A DNA stretch of 41,214 bases from Nitrospiria bacterium (GTDB lineage: Bacteria > Nitrospirota > UBA9217), in NCBI GenBank assembly GCA_919901555.1, contig CAKKPG010000039.1, positions 1-41,214 on the forward strand, written 5' to 3'. Made by a program: the position numbers and the translations under genes. Shown here piece after piece: positions 32,350-40,938 of the stretch; position 1 is the first letter of the stretch, and each line of letters starts with the position of its first letter. The notes under the pieces are model-generated. The model made no database searches. It had not been told where the DNA came from and saw only the letters and a program-made list of their open reading frames with translations.

Positions 32350-33176
32350 GCATTGACAGGAGGCAGTTTCTGAAGATCGCCGGCATCTCCTCCATCCTGG
32401 GGTTCGGCGCCTCAGTTGCGAACGCTACGCATCCGACGTGGATCAAGGGCCTGGAGCCCTCGCAGGTGAAAGAGAACAAGGAAGCCCTGGCGGCCAAGCG
32501 GTGGGCCATGGTCGTCGATATGAGCAAGTTCAAGACCGACGACCACTTCAAAAAGGTCATCGACGCGTGCCACCATGCGCATAACGTTCCCGATTTCAGG
32601 AACCCCGACGGGACCGTCGACCGGAAGAACGAGATCAAGTGGATCTGGAAGGCGGCATACGAGCGCTCGTTCCCGGGCCAGGACAACAAATATATGAGCG
32701 AGCACATGAAGGATATGCCCTTCCTGGTGCTCTGCAATCACTGTGATAATCCGCCCTGCGTCCGGGTCTGCCCCACCAAGGCAACGTTCAAGCTTCCGAA
32801 CGGCATCACCATGCAGGATGAGCACCGCTGCATCGGCTGCCGGTTCTGCATGGCAGGGTGTCCCTACGGCGCCCGCAGCTTCAACTGGAGAGACCCGCGG
32901 GTCGCCATCAAACCGGAGTTCGAGAACAAGGAATACCCGACCAGGACCAAGGGCGTGGTGGAGAAGTGCACCTTCTGCACCGAGCAGCTCCAGATCGGGA
33001 AGATGCCGGCATGCGTGGAGGCGTCACCCAAGGGCGGACTCATGTTCGGAGATCTGGAAGACCCCAGCTCCGAGGTCCGTAAGATCGTTACCAACAAGTA
33101 CACCATCAGACGGAAGCCCGATCTGGGCACCGGGCCGGCCATTTACTATCTCATAGGAGGAAGCGACCATGCTTGA
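32346..33176 (+). CDS. dsrO: DsrO, periplasmic ferredoxin-like subunit
   Basis: This 276-residue protein has a Tat signal ([12 protein letters not shown], followed by [13 protein letters not shown]), so it is exported folded. It then shows Fe-S motifs: [35 protein letters not shown] and [19 protein letters not shown], as in the HybA/NrfC/TtrB family. It sits on the outer face and links DsrJ with DsrP. ATG 32346 overlaps the dsrJ stop; upstream in-frame codons lie inside dsrJ. Its end overlaps dsrP by 8 bases. Confidence 0.96.
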   Translation: MSIDRRQFLKIAGISSILGFGASVANATHPTWIKGLEPSQVKENKEALAAKRWAMVVDMSKFKTDDHFKKVIDACHHAHNVPDFRNPDGTVDRKNEIKWIWKAAYERSFPGQDNKYMSEHMKDMPFLVLCNHCDNPPCVRVCPTKATFKLPNGITMQDEHRCIGCRFCMAGCPYGARSFNWRDPRVAIKPEFENKEYPTRTKGVVEKCTFCTEQLQIGKMPACVEASPKGGLMFGDLEDPSSEVRKIVTNKYTIRRKPDLGTGPAIYYLIGGSDHA

Positions 33177-34335
33177 AAAAGCATTGACAGGAAGTAAAAA
33201 ATACTGGGCATGGATGTTCTTTCTGAGCGCCCTGGCCCTTGTCGGGATCTACAACTACCTCCGGCAGTACTCCTACGGCCTGGGTCTTACCGGTATGCAT
33301 CGAGACGTGTCCTGGGGCCTGTACATCGGCCAGTTCACGTTCCTGGTCGGCGTTGCGGCCTCGGCCGTGATGCTGGTGATCCCGTACTATTTGCACGATT
33401 TCAAAAAATTCGGCAAGATCGTGATCCTCGGGGAGTTCCTTGCCGTTTCCGCCGTGGTTATGTGCGTTCTGTTCATCTTCTCGGACATGGGCCAGCCCAC
33501 GAGGGTCTTGAACATATTCCTGCACCCCACGCCGACGGCTATGGTGTTCTGGGACACCGTCGTGCTGAACGGCTACCTTTTTCTGAACATAGTGATCGGC
33601 TGGGTGACGCTCGGCTCCGACCGGAAGGGCATTGCGCCGCCCGCGTGGATCAAGCCGTTCATCTATCTCTCGATCCCCTGGGCCATCAGCATCCATACGG
33701 TCACGGCGTTCCTGTACGCAGGTCTTCCGGGCAGGCATTTCTGGCTCACCGCCGTCATGGCGGCGCGGTTCCTGGCCTCGGCCTTTGCCGCCGGCCCGGC
33801 GCTCCTCATCATCCTTGCCCTGATCGTGCGCAAGGTCAGCAAGTTCGACCCGGGCAAGGAGGCCATCCAGGCGGTCGGGAAGATCGTGGCCTACGCCATG
33901 TTTGCGAATATCTTCCTGCTGGGGCTGGAGTTTTTCACGGCGTTCTACAGCCAGATCCCGGGGCATATGCACCCCTTCGGCCACCTGTACGCGCACAGCG
34001 AGACGCCGCTGGTGCCGATGATGTGGCTGTCTACGGTCCTTGCGGTCGTCTCGCTCACCATGCTTTTCTTCCCCCGTATCCGGAAGAATGAGGGAACGCT
34101 GGCGCTCGCGTGCATCATGCTGTTCGTCTCGCTCTGGATCGACAAGGGCTTCGGCCTGATCATCGGAGGCTTCGTGCCGAACCCCTTCGAGGAAGTGCAC
34201 GAATACTGGCCCACGCTCCCTGAGACGATGATCACCATCGGCGTGTGGTCCATCGGGTTCCTGGTCCTCTCCGTGCTCTACAAGGTCGCCATATCGGTGA
34301 GGGAAGAGACGGCCGGAATAGAGCTCGAGCACTAA
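33169..34335 (+). CDS. dsrP: DsrP, NrfD-like membrane subunit
   Basis: This 388-residue protein is a polytopic membrane protein of the NrfD/PsrC family with about ten hydrophobic segments. Examples are [51 protein letters not shown] and WMLIGF-like [12 protein letters not shown]. These proteins bind quinone on the periplasmic side without heme; the [15 protein letters not shown]-type segment is conserved. With DsrO it oxidises menaquinol or reduces menaquinone. AGGAGGAAG precedes ATG 33169. It is the last gene of the tightly overlapping K-J-O-P run. Confidence 0.95.
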   Translation: MLEKALTGSKKYWAWMFFLSALALVGIYNYLRQYSYGLGLTGMHRDVSWGLYIGQFTFLVGVAASAVMLVIPYYLHDFKKFGKIVILGEFLAVSAVVMCVLFIFSDMGQPTRVLNIFLHPTPTAMVFWDTVVLNGYLFLNIVIGWVTLGSDRKGIAPPAWIKPFIYLSIPWAISIHTVTAFLYAGLPGRHFWLTAVMAARFLASAFAAGPALLIILALIVRKVSKFDPGKEAIQAVGKIVAYAMFANIFLLGLEFFTAFYSQIPGHMHPFGHLYAHSETPLVPMMWLSTVLAVVSLTMLFFPRIRKNEGTLALACIMLFVSLWIDKGFGLIIGGFVPNPFEEVHEYWPTLPETMITIGVWSIGFLVLSVLYKVAISVREETAGIELEH

Positions 34336-34337
34336 TT

Positions 34338-34416
34338 GTCATTCTGAGCGCAGCGAAGAATCTCGGTTTTACAATACAATATGTTGAGAGACCCTTCACT
34401 TCGTTCAGGGTGACAG
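34338..34416. repeat. REP-like imperfect palindrome
   Basis: The left arm GTCATTCTGAGCGCAGCGAA and the right arm TTCACTTCGTTCAGGGTGAC pair imperfectly around an AT-rich loop. The same arm types appear at 35988-36064. It could serve as a terminator or stabiliser after dsrP. Confidence 0.75.
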
Positions 34417-34445
34417 TTTAGGACTTTTTACGGGAGGACCAATTT

Positions 34446-34580
34446 TGATGAAGTCGTAAAAACTAAAAATCCACCGCTGAGGCGCTGAGACGCTGAGAAG
34501 AACGTATTGAAATTTAGGAGCTTTTCTCCGTGCCTCCGCGTCTCTGCGGTTAAAAAAATGACTTTTTACGAGACCATCAA
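34446..34580. repeat. 135-bp palindromic element, copy B (MITE-like)
   Basis: It is near identical to 11179-11313, about 23 kb apart in the same orientation. Inverted ends read TGATGAAGTCGTAAAAACT and, reversed, TGATGGTCTCGTAAAAAGT. It sits inside the dsr unit, between dsrP and the second ferredoxin gene. Confidence 0.85.
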
Positions 34581-34661
34581 TTTTGCGTTGCTTTTTTTCA
34601 GGTGACCGGCTACTATGCTCCATTCCGGATTTTACTTTTTCAGAAGGAGGAACCAGGCACC

Positions 34662-34847
34662 ATGTACATGGTAACAATCGACCACGCCAAGTGCGACGGC
34701 GACGGCTCCTGCGCCAACGTCTGCCCCCAGGCCGTATTCACGATGAACGGCGGCAAGGCCGAGGCAGCGAACATGTCCGATTGCATCTTCTGCCAGACCT
34801 GCGCGGAAAACTGTCCGCAGCAGGCCATTACCGTCACCGAGATGTAG
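34662..34847 (+). CDS. Small ferredoxin with two 4Fe-4S motifs, copy 2
   Basis: This 61-residue protein is a close paralogue of the ferredoxin at 27231: MYMVTIDHAKCDGDGSC, then ANVCPQAVF, and CIFCQTCAENCPQQAITV. The same CDGDG-C insertion occurs. Both copies end in the same ITV-Glu segment. GGAGGAACC precedes ATG 34662. A repeat block separates it from dsrP, and a terminator follows, so it may be read from the same transcript or its own promoter. It probably supplies or accepts electrons for the Dsr machinery. Confidence 0.9.
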   Translation: MYMVTIDHAKCDGDGSCANVCPQAVFTMNGGKAEAANMSDCIFCQTCAENCPQQAITVTEM

Positions 34848-34868
34848 AAAAACGGTAAACACTCACTG

Positions 34869-34899
34869 AGCCGGGACACCTGTCCCGGCTTTTTCTTTT
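34869..34899 (+). terminator. Rho-independent terminator ending the dsr region
   Basis: AGCCGGGAC (34869-34877) pairs with GTCCCGGCT (34882-34890) around ACCT. TTTTCTTTT follows (34891-34899). It ends the second dsr unit. Confidence 0.85.
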
Positions 34900-34900
34900 A

Positions 34901-35031
34901 ACCTGACCCGGACAAGCCGGAACCAAATATGCCACGAAGACGCGAAGGCACGAAGAAATTCATAAGGAGGTTTGAAGTTCGGTAATTCTTTAATTCTTCG
35001 TGTGTTCTTTGTGCCTTAGAGCCTTCGTGGC
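34901..35031. repeat. Dispersed hairpin repeat with CCCGGACAAGCCGGAA tag
   Basis: The tag CCCGGACAAGCCGGAA (about 34908-34923) also occurs at about 1874-1889, again followed by a long imperfect hairpin. Here the arms are GCCACGAAGACGCGAAGGCA (34931 on) and a matching TGCCTTAGAGCCTTCGTGGC (to 35031). Confidence 0.75.
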
Positions 35032-35046
35032 TGAATTTTGTTTCCA

Positions 35047-35829
35047 TCAAGCAATATCAGCGGGAGAAAAGATCACGGTGTCCTGGAAGGAGTTGATCAG
35101 GTACACGGCCTTCATGATGTCATCGTCCTTCACGTCCACGAGCGCCGCGGTGAGCCCCGCCCCCGCAAGGTAGCACAGAAGGGCGGAAGCAACGCGGGAC
35201 TTCAGCTTTTTCGGCAGCCCCGTCGTGGCGTTGGAAATCCATACCACCGTGTTGAGCGGGGGATCGACCATCTCGTTCAGCACAATGATGGCCTCATGGG
35301 CATTCAGCAGGCTTTCCTGTCCCATGCCCCTGGCGATGTGGACCAGCGAGGGGTCGGCGAAGATCCGTTCGTTGGGGATGTCGGCGGCATTCGCCTTCTC
35401 GATGAGGTCTTCGAGGATCATGAGCTTCGCTTCGAGCGTCGCGGGCACGGTCCCCTTGAGCGCCCTGAGGATCAGGCTGCACTTGGCCTCCTTTACCAGC
35501 CCGAGGATTTCGTCGGCATTCTTCTCGTCTGCCGAGAGATAGTTGATGAGGGGCGGCTCCGTGCAGAGGGGGACGGCCTTCCTGAGCGCCTTCGCGTTCC
35601 TCGAATCCAGACAGAGCGGCACGCCTCCCGCCTGCTGCACGGCCTCGGTCGCCAGGGGCAGCGCTTCCTCGTCCCCGCTGCCGTCGAGCGAGCATTGGAC
35701 ATTGATCATATCGGCCCCGCTCGAAGCCAGGTCCTTGGCCATGGCCTCGATGGCTTTTTTGTCCTTTTTCTTCACTGCTTCCATGAAAGCGGCATTCCTC
35801 ACATTCAGATTCTCGGCGATGACGAGCAT
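35047..35829 (-). CDS. Pterin-binding (dihydropteroate synthase-like) methyltransferase
   Basis: This 260-residue protein has the TIM-barrel pattern of methyltetrahydrofolate:corrinoid methyltransferases (AcsE/MtrH group): MLVIAENLNVRNAAF, then SGADMINVQCSLDGSGDEEA, GGVPLCLDSRNAKAL, IFADPSLVHIARGMGQ and WISNATTGLPKK. It should bind methyl-tetrahydrofolate and pass the methyl group to a corrinoid protein, as in the Wood-Ljungdahl pathway or an O-demethylase. No corrinoid protein or acs gene is nearby. It is convergent with the dsr region. GGAGG-type CCTCCTCAGG complement lies ahead of start 35829. The exact acceptor is unknown. Confidence 0.82.
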   Translation of the reverse strand: MLVIAENLNVRNAAFMEAVKKKDKKAIEAMAKDLASSGADMINVQCSLDGSGDEEALPLATEAVQQAGGVPLCLDSRNAKALRKAVPLCTEPPLINYLSADEKNADEILGLVKEAKCSLILRALKGTVPATLEAKLMILEDLIEKANAADIPNERIFADPSLVHIARGMGQESLLNAHEAIIVLNEMVDPPLNTVVWISNATTGLPKKLKSRVASALLCYLAGAGLTAALVDVKDDDIMKAVYLINSFQDTVIFSPADIA

Positions 35830-35963
35830 AGGGACCTCCTCAGGGTCAATAAGATAGTGGTTGTTGCGGTTGGAAATGGGGAAAACGATTGAAGCTTATT
35901 TTTATTATAGCATAGAACCCTCCCGGGCAAAACCCAAAAAAAGTTCCTATGAATTCTGATTGA

Positions 35964-36096
35964 GAGCCTGTTGCACAAGCCCGCTTTTTGTCACCCTGAG
36001 CGAAGCGAAGGGTCTCGCAACTGGCTGGAAATGCGAGATTCTTCACTACGTTCAGAATGACATAGTGGACTGATTTGGCATTCGTGCAACAGGCTC
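35964..36096. repeat. 133-bp nested palindromic element
   Basis: The outer inverted repeat is perfect over 13 bp: GAGCCTGTTGCAC (35964-35976) and GTGCAACAGGCTC (36084-36096). Inside lies a second REP-like stem (GTCACCCTGAGCGAAGCGAA against TTCACTACGTTCAGAATGAC) of the same type as 34338-34416. One repeat appears inserted in another. Confidence 0.8.
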
Positions 36097-36137
36097 TTGA
36101 CAGACGAAATTTTTCTTGACACAGGCAAATTTTCCTC

Positions 36138-36166
36138 TTGCAAAGTGTTTTGTAGTTTGCTATAGT
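36138..36166 (+). promoter_or_regulatory. Promoter candidate
   Basis: TTGCAA (36138-36143) and TATAGT (36161-36166) are 17 bp apart. The next gene begins 577 bases later, so it either gives a very long leader or a small RNA. Confidence 0.45.
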
Positions 36167-36743
36167 CTCTTCCGCAGACCCTCACACCACGTAAGTACCC
36201 ATCTTCCGCCTTTTAAAAATTCCGAAGCTGCCAAAAGTAGTAAGAGCAGCGCTCTATAGAGGCTTTAAAGGTCAATATAACGATTTTTGAAGTGTCGTTT
36301 TTAATAAATTTGCACTTTTCAATTTACAATTTCCAATTTTCAATTCCGCTTTATGCGGGTTGGGGGCTGCTTTTGATTAGAACGCTGTATTTTTTGAACC
36401 GTTACGAGTTCTTGGCCGGTTTCCACCGCGTTGACCTGAAACGTTTCCCCTCCCTCGATGGGAGGGGCGAGGGGAGGGTGACGTTAATTCGTGCCTGTTT
36501 GCGGCCCACATCTTTATCCTCTCCCCTCGGTGGGAGAGGGCAGGGTGAGGGGGGCATTCTGTTTTACTTCGTAACCAATTCGTGAACCTTCGTGTCCGTT
36601 CGTGGCAAAAAGTTGCACTTTGTTTTCCTGGCCAAACAGTTTTTCGCTGCATCCAGCAATCCGCCGGCAATCGGGTTGTGGTATGGTTTCTCCTGTTTGA
36701 ATCCTGTTTCGTGAACTTTAAATTCTTTTATCGGGGGGGCCCC

Positions 36744-39700
36744 ATGATGCCCAGGCACAGATTCAAAACATTCGCATTTATCTTCCTCGCCCTGTTCTCC
36801 TCCGCTGCGCCGTCCTTTGCAGCAACCGATCCGGACCTTGTCGGTCTTTGGCACATGGATGGCGACTGGGCGGACGCATCGGGGAATGGCAACAACGGGA
36901 CCGCGAACAACGGGGCTATGTTCAGCACCGATGCGCGGGTGGGGAGCGGCGCCGCCAGTTTCGACGGCGTGGACGATTATGTCGATTTTGGAAACAGCGC
37001 AAGTCTTATGCTCACCGGACCCCATACGGTAGAATCATGGGTGAAGTTCAATTCCTTTCCTACCGAGTGGATCCCTTTAGCCGTCGCTCAAAAGTTCAGG
37101 TATGGCCTTTATTACAACAGTGCCGCCAAGTTCATCCGTGCCCACCGAAATCTCGGCAGCACGATCTACTGCTTGGATCATAGCATCACGTTCACACCAG
37201 GGGTCTGGTATCATCTCGTTCAGGTCTTTGATGGGACAAATCTATACATTTACATAAACGGAGAACTCAAGGTACAGGGCTCCGGTAGCACGATATCCCT
37301 TGCGAACACCAGTGACAGTGCACTGATCGGGAGGGGCTGGAATTCCGCAGACGTTTATAAATTTAGCGGCCTCATCGACGAGGCCGCAATCTACAAGCGT
37401 GCTCTGACGGCCGCTGAAATCAACAAGTCGTACAATGACGGCCTCGGCCGGGTTGCGCTGTGGCGGATGGACAATGACTGGACGGACGCGACGGGGAACG
37501 GGAACAACGGGACCGCGTACAACGGCGCCGCGTTCAGCACGGATGCGCGGGTGGGGACTCAGGCCGGGAGCTTGGACGGAACGGATGATTATGTATCGGG
37601 AAGCACGGCTAATTTGCCCTCAGGAAACGCCCCGCGGACGTTATCAGCCTGGGTGAAGGTGGGAAGCGGGAACCAAAGCAGGGCAATACTACAGTATGGC
37701 GCGACCTCGGCTTCGAGTTTTCAGTTAATGGTAGATGGATCAAGCAAGGCAACGGTCGGCAGCAGTAACGGGACTATCACCGGTACCTCATCCCTATCCG
37801 ATGGTCGATGGCATTATGTGGTCGGTGTGTACGAAGGTTCTGACACGAATGTAGCCAGGATATACGTTGACGGAGTTCTGGAGAACAGCGGTACGATTCC
37901 AGCGCCGGGTACGGTAAGCGGCGGCTTTACGATCGGAGCGTTTTTAGGGGGTGTGGGATACTTCAACGGTCTCATCGATGAAGCCGCAATCTATAATCGT
38001 ACTCTTACAACTGGTGAAATAAACAAAACTTACAATGACGGTCTTAGTAGAGTCGGTCTCTGGCGCATGGACGGGGACTGGACGGACTCGTCGGGGAATG
38101 GCAACAATGGCACCCCGTATAACGGTGTGACGTTCAGCGCAAGCGCGCGGGTCGGCAGCCACGCCGGGAGCTTCGACGGCGTGGATGATTATGCTGACTT
38201 AGGCAACAATGCAAGCCTGATGTTCACCGGGCCGCATACGGTTGAGTCGTGGGTCAAATTCGACTCCTTTCCTACGGAATGGACGCCGATTACGGCGATG
38301 CAGGCGTATCGCTACGGACTGTTTTACAGCAACGCCAACAAGACGGTTCGAGCGCACCGCAATCTCGGGAGCACGATTTTTTACCTGGATTACACCACGA
38401 CCCTGTTGACGAACGTTTGGTATCATGTTGTTCAGGTTTTTGACGGGACGAGTCTTTCTATCTACATCAACGGGGAACTGAAAGCCCAAGGACTCGGAAC
38501 CACGCTGGCGTTTGCGAATACCGCCAACAACGCGATCATCGGAAAGGGCTGGTATGCGACGGACGCATACAAGTTCCACGGCGCCCTCGACGAGGCGGCA
38601 ATATATAACCGCGCCCTCTCTGCCGGCGAAATCCTTTCATACTACAATCATCTCACGACGCCTACCGTCACGATAATTTCGCCACAGTCCGGCGTGTCCA
38701 ATAATAGGACCCCGGTGCTCACCTATGCCGTCAGCCACGGCACGGTCACCGTCAAGGTAGACGGGGTTGTCGTGAATAAAGTCTCCGGAGGCAGCCTTGG
38801 GCCCTTCTCGGACGGGCTGCACACGATCAGGGTAGAGTCCGTAAACGACGCAGGCCTCAGCGGTTACGCCGAAGTGACCTATACCGTCCAGGACCTGCCC
38901 ATGGTAACGATCAATCCCGTCACCACGCCGACCAATGTTTCGAGCCAGACCATCAGCGGAAGCAGATCTCTCGACTCCACCGTCACGGTGGTGGTAAACA
39001 CTACTGCTGCCGCAGGCATTGTCTCTTATCCCACCGCTTCTACATGGAGTTGCAGCATCAGCAGTTTCGCAGAAGGAACAAATGACATCACAGTCACGGC
39101 AACAGCGCCGGACAATCAGACCTCAGTTGCTCAGACTTCAATAACCTATTACGTCCTGGCTATTTCCAGCGTGATGGTCAGTACGAACACCATCGACACC
39201 TCCGCATCCGGCTCAGCCACGATCTTCTTCACCCTGAACGGCCCGGCCACGGCCACGCTCAAGATCGTTCCCGAATCACTGGGTCCCACGGGCACGCCGA
39301 TCTACCAGACATCAAGGAATGTCACCGCAGCCGGTGCGGCATCCTTCACCTGGGACGGCAAGGACAGCACAGGCAAGACCGTGTCCGACGAGGCATATCT
39401 CTACATCCTCGAAGCCGCGGACAGCGTAAAAACAGTGAGCTACAGCCCGTCCGCGCCGACCGGATCCGCGGTGAGCTGCACACAGGAATCAAGCTACAAC
39501 CCCTATACCAACGACCCGCTCAGCATAACCTATTCCCTATCGCAGCCCGCGCGCATCGACATCAGCATAGCCTGGCCGCCCGACCCGTTCAACATTATGA
39601 CCTCCACGCCGCACATACCGGGCAGCTACACCTTCGACTGGGACGGCAGAGACACGGCGGGAAATATCCTCGGCGGAGGGGGCAAGGCATACTGTTACAC

Positions 39701-40073
39701 GGCATCGCTCCTCAGTGAAAACCACATCATCGCGACCGGGAACACCCCGAAAATAAGCCAGGTAAAGACCGATCCCTATCAGGCGGACCTTTCGTATGGA
39801 GTGTTCATCAAAATAAAATACAGCTTATCGCGCGACGCCACCGTCACCGTACAGGTTAAGTCCCCTTCAGGCTCCACGATCACGATCATAGGCAGCCAGG
39901 CCCAGACCGCCGGTTCGCACGAGATCGAATGGACCGGTCTGGACGCCTCGGATACAACCGGTAAGAAAACCATTATTTCCGAGGAAGGCGACTACACGGT
40001 CGTGATACAGGCGACCAACCCCGTCAGCGGGACGAGCTCCACTGCAAGGGCGAATCTGAAAATAACATATTAA
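36744..40073 (+). CDS. Large exported protein with three LamG domains and FlgD-like Ig repeats
   Basis: This 1109-residue protein has a signal peptide (MMPRHRFKTFAFIFLALFSS, cut near SFAA). Three concanavalin A/LamG-like domains follow (about 31-231, 232-432, 433-633), each starting with LW-MD-DWTD-SGNGNNGT and ending with IDEAAIY-R-L-GEI. Two Ig-like units follow (about 637-810; TVTIISPQSGVSN, then VTINPVTTPTN) and three FlgD-like Ig units (about 810-1109; FTWDGKDSTGKTVSDE, FDWDGRDTAGNI, IEWTGLDASDTTG). Such proteins bind carbohydrates or surfaces. No anchor or secretion signal beyond the leader is seen. ATG 36744 follows GGGGGGG; an upstream extension lacks a signal. It heads an RHS-linked locus. 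Confidence 0.88.
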   Translation: MMPRHRFKTFAFIFLALFSSAAPSFAATDPDLVGLWHMDGDWADASGNGNNGTANNGAMFSTDARVGSGAASFDGVDDYVDFGNSASLMLTGPHTVESWVKFNSFPTEWIPLAVAQKFRYGLYYNSAAKFIRAHRNLGSTIYCLDHSITFTPGVWYHLVQVFDGTNLYIYINGELKVQGSGSTISLANTSDSALIGRGWNSADVYKFSGLIDEAAIYKRALTAAEINKSYNDGLGRVALWRMDNDWTDATGNGNNGTAYNGAAFSTDARVGTQAGSLDGTDDYVSGSTANLPSGNAPRTLSAWVKVGSGNQSRAILQYGATSASSFQLMVDGSSKATVGSSNGTITGTSSLSDGRWHYVVGVYEGSDTNVARIYVDGVLENSGTIPAPGTVSGGFTIGAFLGGVGYFNGLIDEAAIYNRTLTTGEINKTYNDGLSRVGLWRMDGDWTDSSGNGNNGTPYNGVTFSASARVGSHAGSFDGVDDYADLGNNASLMFTGPHTVESWVKFDSFPTEWTPITAMQAYRYGLFYSNANKTVRAHRNLGSTIFYLDYTTTLLTNVWYHVVQVFDGTSLSIYINGELKAQGLGTTLAFANTANNAIIGKGWYATDAYKFHGALDEAAIYNRALSAGEILSYYNHLTTPTVTIISPQSGVSNNRTPVLTYAVSHGTVTVKVDGVVVNKVSGGSLGPFSDGLHTIRVESVNDAGLSGYAEVTYTVQDLPMVTINPVTTPTNVSSQTISGSRSLDSTVTVVVNTTAAAGIVSYPTASTWSCSISSFAEGTNDITVTATAPDNQTSVAQTSITYYVLAISSVMVSTNTIDTSASGSATIFFTLNGPATATLKIVPESLGPTGTPIYQTSRNVTAAGAASFTWDGKDSTGKTVSDEAYLYILEAADSVKTVSYSPSAPTGSAVSCTQESSYNPYTNDPLSITYSLSQPARIDISIAWPPDPFNIMTSTPHIPGSYTFDWDGRDTAGNILGGGGKAYCYTASLLSENHIIATGNTPKISQVKTDPYQADLSYGVFIKIKYSLSRDATVTVQVKSPSGSTITIIGSQAQTAGSHEIEWTGLDASDTTGKKTIISEEGDYTVVIQATNPVSGTSSTARANLKITY

Positions 40074-40082
40074 TAAATATTG

Positions 40083-40125
40083 CCCCTCACCTTTATCCTC
40101 TGTCCATCGGGGGGAGGGTGAGGGG
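40083..40125 (+). repeat. CCCCTCACC/GGTGAGGGG hairpin between surface genes
   Basis: CCCCTCACC (40083-40091) pairs with GGTGAGGGG (40117-40125). It is the same repeat style as the CCCTC blocks at 36447-36556. It lies immediately after the LamG gene and may act as a partial terminator. Confidence 0.6.
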
Positions 40126-40143
40126 TGTATGGAGGACGATCTT

Positions 40144-40848
40144 ATGCGGGCCAGAGTAAAAGGCTTCATTCCAGGCAAATTTGTACTCATCGGTATTGCA
40201 CTGTTGGCGTCAGCGTTAAACTTCCCTGCTTCCGGATACGGCGGGACTTATCAGGATGTCGAAAATTGTCTGAATGAGAATCCCGCACCTGAAGGATGCT
40301 ATAACTATACACGGACATCCACGAATGGTGACGGGCAAACAGTCTATACCGTCTATCAACGCTGTGGCCATGTTGTTGCTCACGTCAAGTCATATACGAA
40401 AGAGCCGCTTCTAGGCACATCCTCCTGTGGTTATTATCCTAATTTGGGCTACGATCCTTGCGTCCCCGGCTGCTTGAATGGCGGCATGGGAGTAGCGTAT
40501 TGGGGATACCATTATATTGTGACGACCACGACTTATTGCGATGGGAAGACAGAGACAATTACGTATGATAACACGGCCAATGATCCGCAGGGATTTTGGA
40601 GACAGTCTCATGGGGACAATCCTGTTTGCCTTAGAACTGATCAGACCTTTGATTGCAGCCAGTACGACAAGCTCCTCTGCACCATCATCATAGATCCCTG
40701 TGAAGACAGTAAAGACCCCTGCTGCCGTGACAAATGCTGCGGCAATCAGTGCTGCGGTGGCGGCGCCGGCAGCGGCGGTGCAGGCGGTGGGGGAGGCGGC
40801 GGCAATGGCACCGGTAATAATGGCGATGCATACGCTGGAGACAGTTAA
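40144..40848 (+). CDS. Cys-rich exported protein of unknown function
   Basis: This 234-residue protein has an N-terminal signal (FVLIGIALLASALNFPASGY). The mature part holds many cysteines in short pairs, including CCRDKCCGNQCC near the end, plus Tyr/Thr-rich strands (YTRTSTNGDGQTVYTVYQRC). It ends in a Gly-rich low-complexity tail (GGGGGGGNGTGNNGDAYAGD). Disulfide-linked surface protein is likely; family not recognised. ATG 40144 is preferred over 40129 because GGAGG lies at 40131-40135. It sits between the LamG protein and an RHS-repeat protein and may be part of the same surface module. Confidence 0.65.
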   Translation: MRARVKGFIPGKFVLIGIALLASALNFPASGYGGTYQDVENCLNENPAPEGCYNYTRTSTNGDGQTVYTVYQRCGHVVAHVKSYTKEPLLGTSSCGYYPNLGYDPCVPGCLNGGMGVAYWGYHYIVTTTTYCDGKTETITYDNTANDPQGFWRQSHGDNPVCLRTDQTFDCSQYDKLLCTIIIDPCEDSKDPCCRDKCCGNQCCGGGAGSGGAGGGGGGGNGTGNNGDAYAGDS

Positions 40849-40938
40849 AGTACGTGAGCATTATTTCGTATGAAGTGTGATTTAGTCGTAGCATTTGCAT
40901 CTCGCTCTTAGATCTTTTTATCCGTTGAGGAGGCTTTC

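Larger units (their letters stand above)
34336..34661. other. Repeat-filled gap between dsrP and the second ferredoxin gene
   Basis: No gene was seen. It holds a REP-like stem (34338-34416) and the 135-bp palindromic element (34446-34580), leaving only about 80 bases before the ferredoxin start. Confidence 0.7.
35830..36743. other. Long intergenic region, repeats and a promoter candidate
   Basis: No gene was seen in about 0.9 kb. It contains the nested palindromic element (35964-36096), a promoter-like sequence (36138-36166), AT-rich sequence (36200-36340) with an AATTTACAATTTCCAATTTTC repeat style, and GC-rich CCCTC/GAGGG palindromes (36447-36556). The direct neighbour on the right is the exported LamG protein. 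Confidence 0.6.

Noticed and set aside
36447-36556. Repeated CCCTC/GAGGG blocks as a CRISPR array
   Set aside because: No regular spacer length or repeated direct unit; these are dispersed palindromic repeats.
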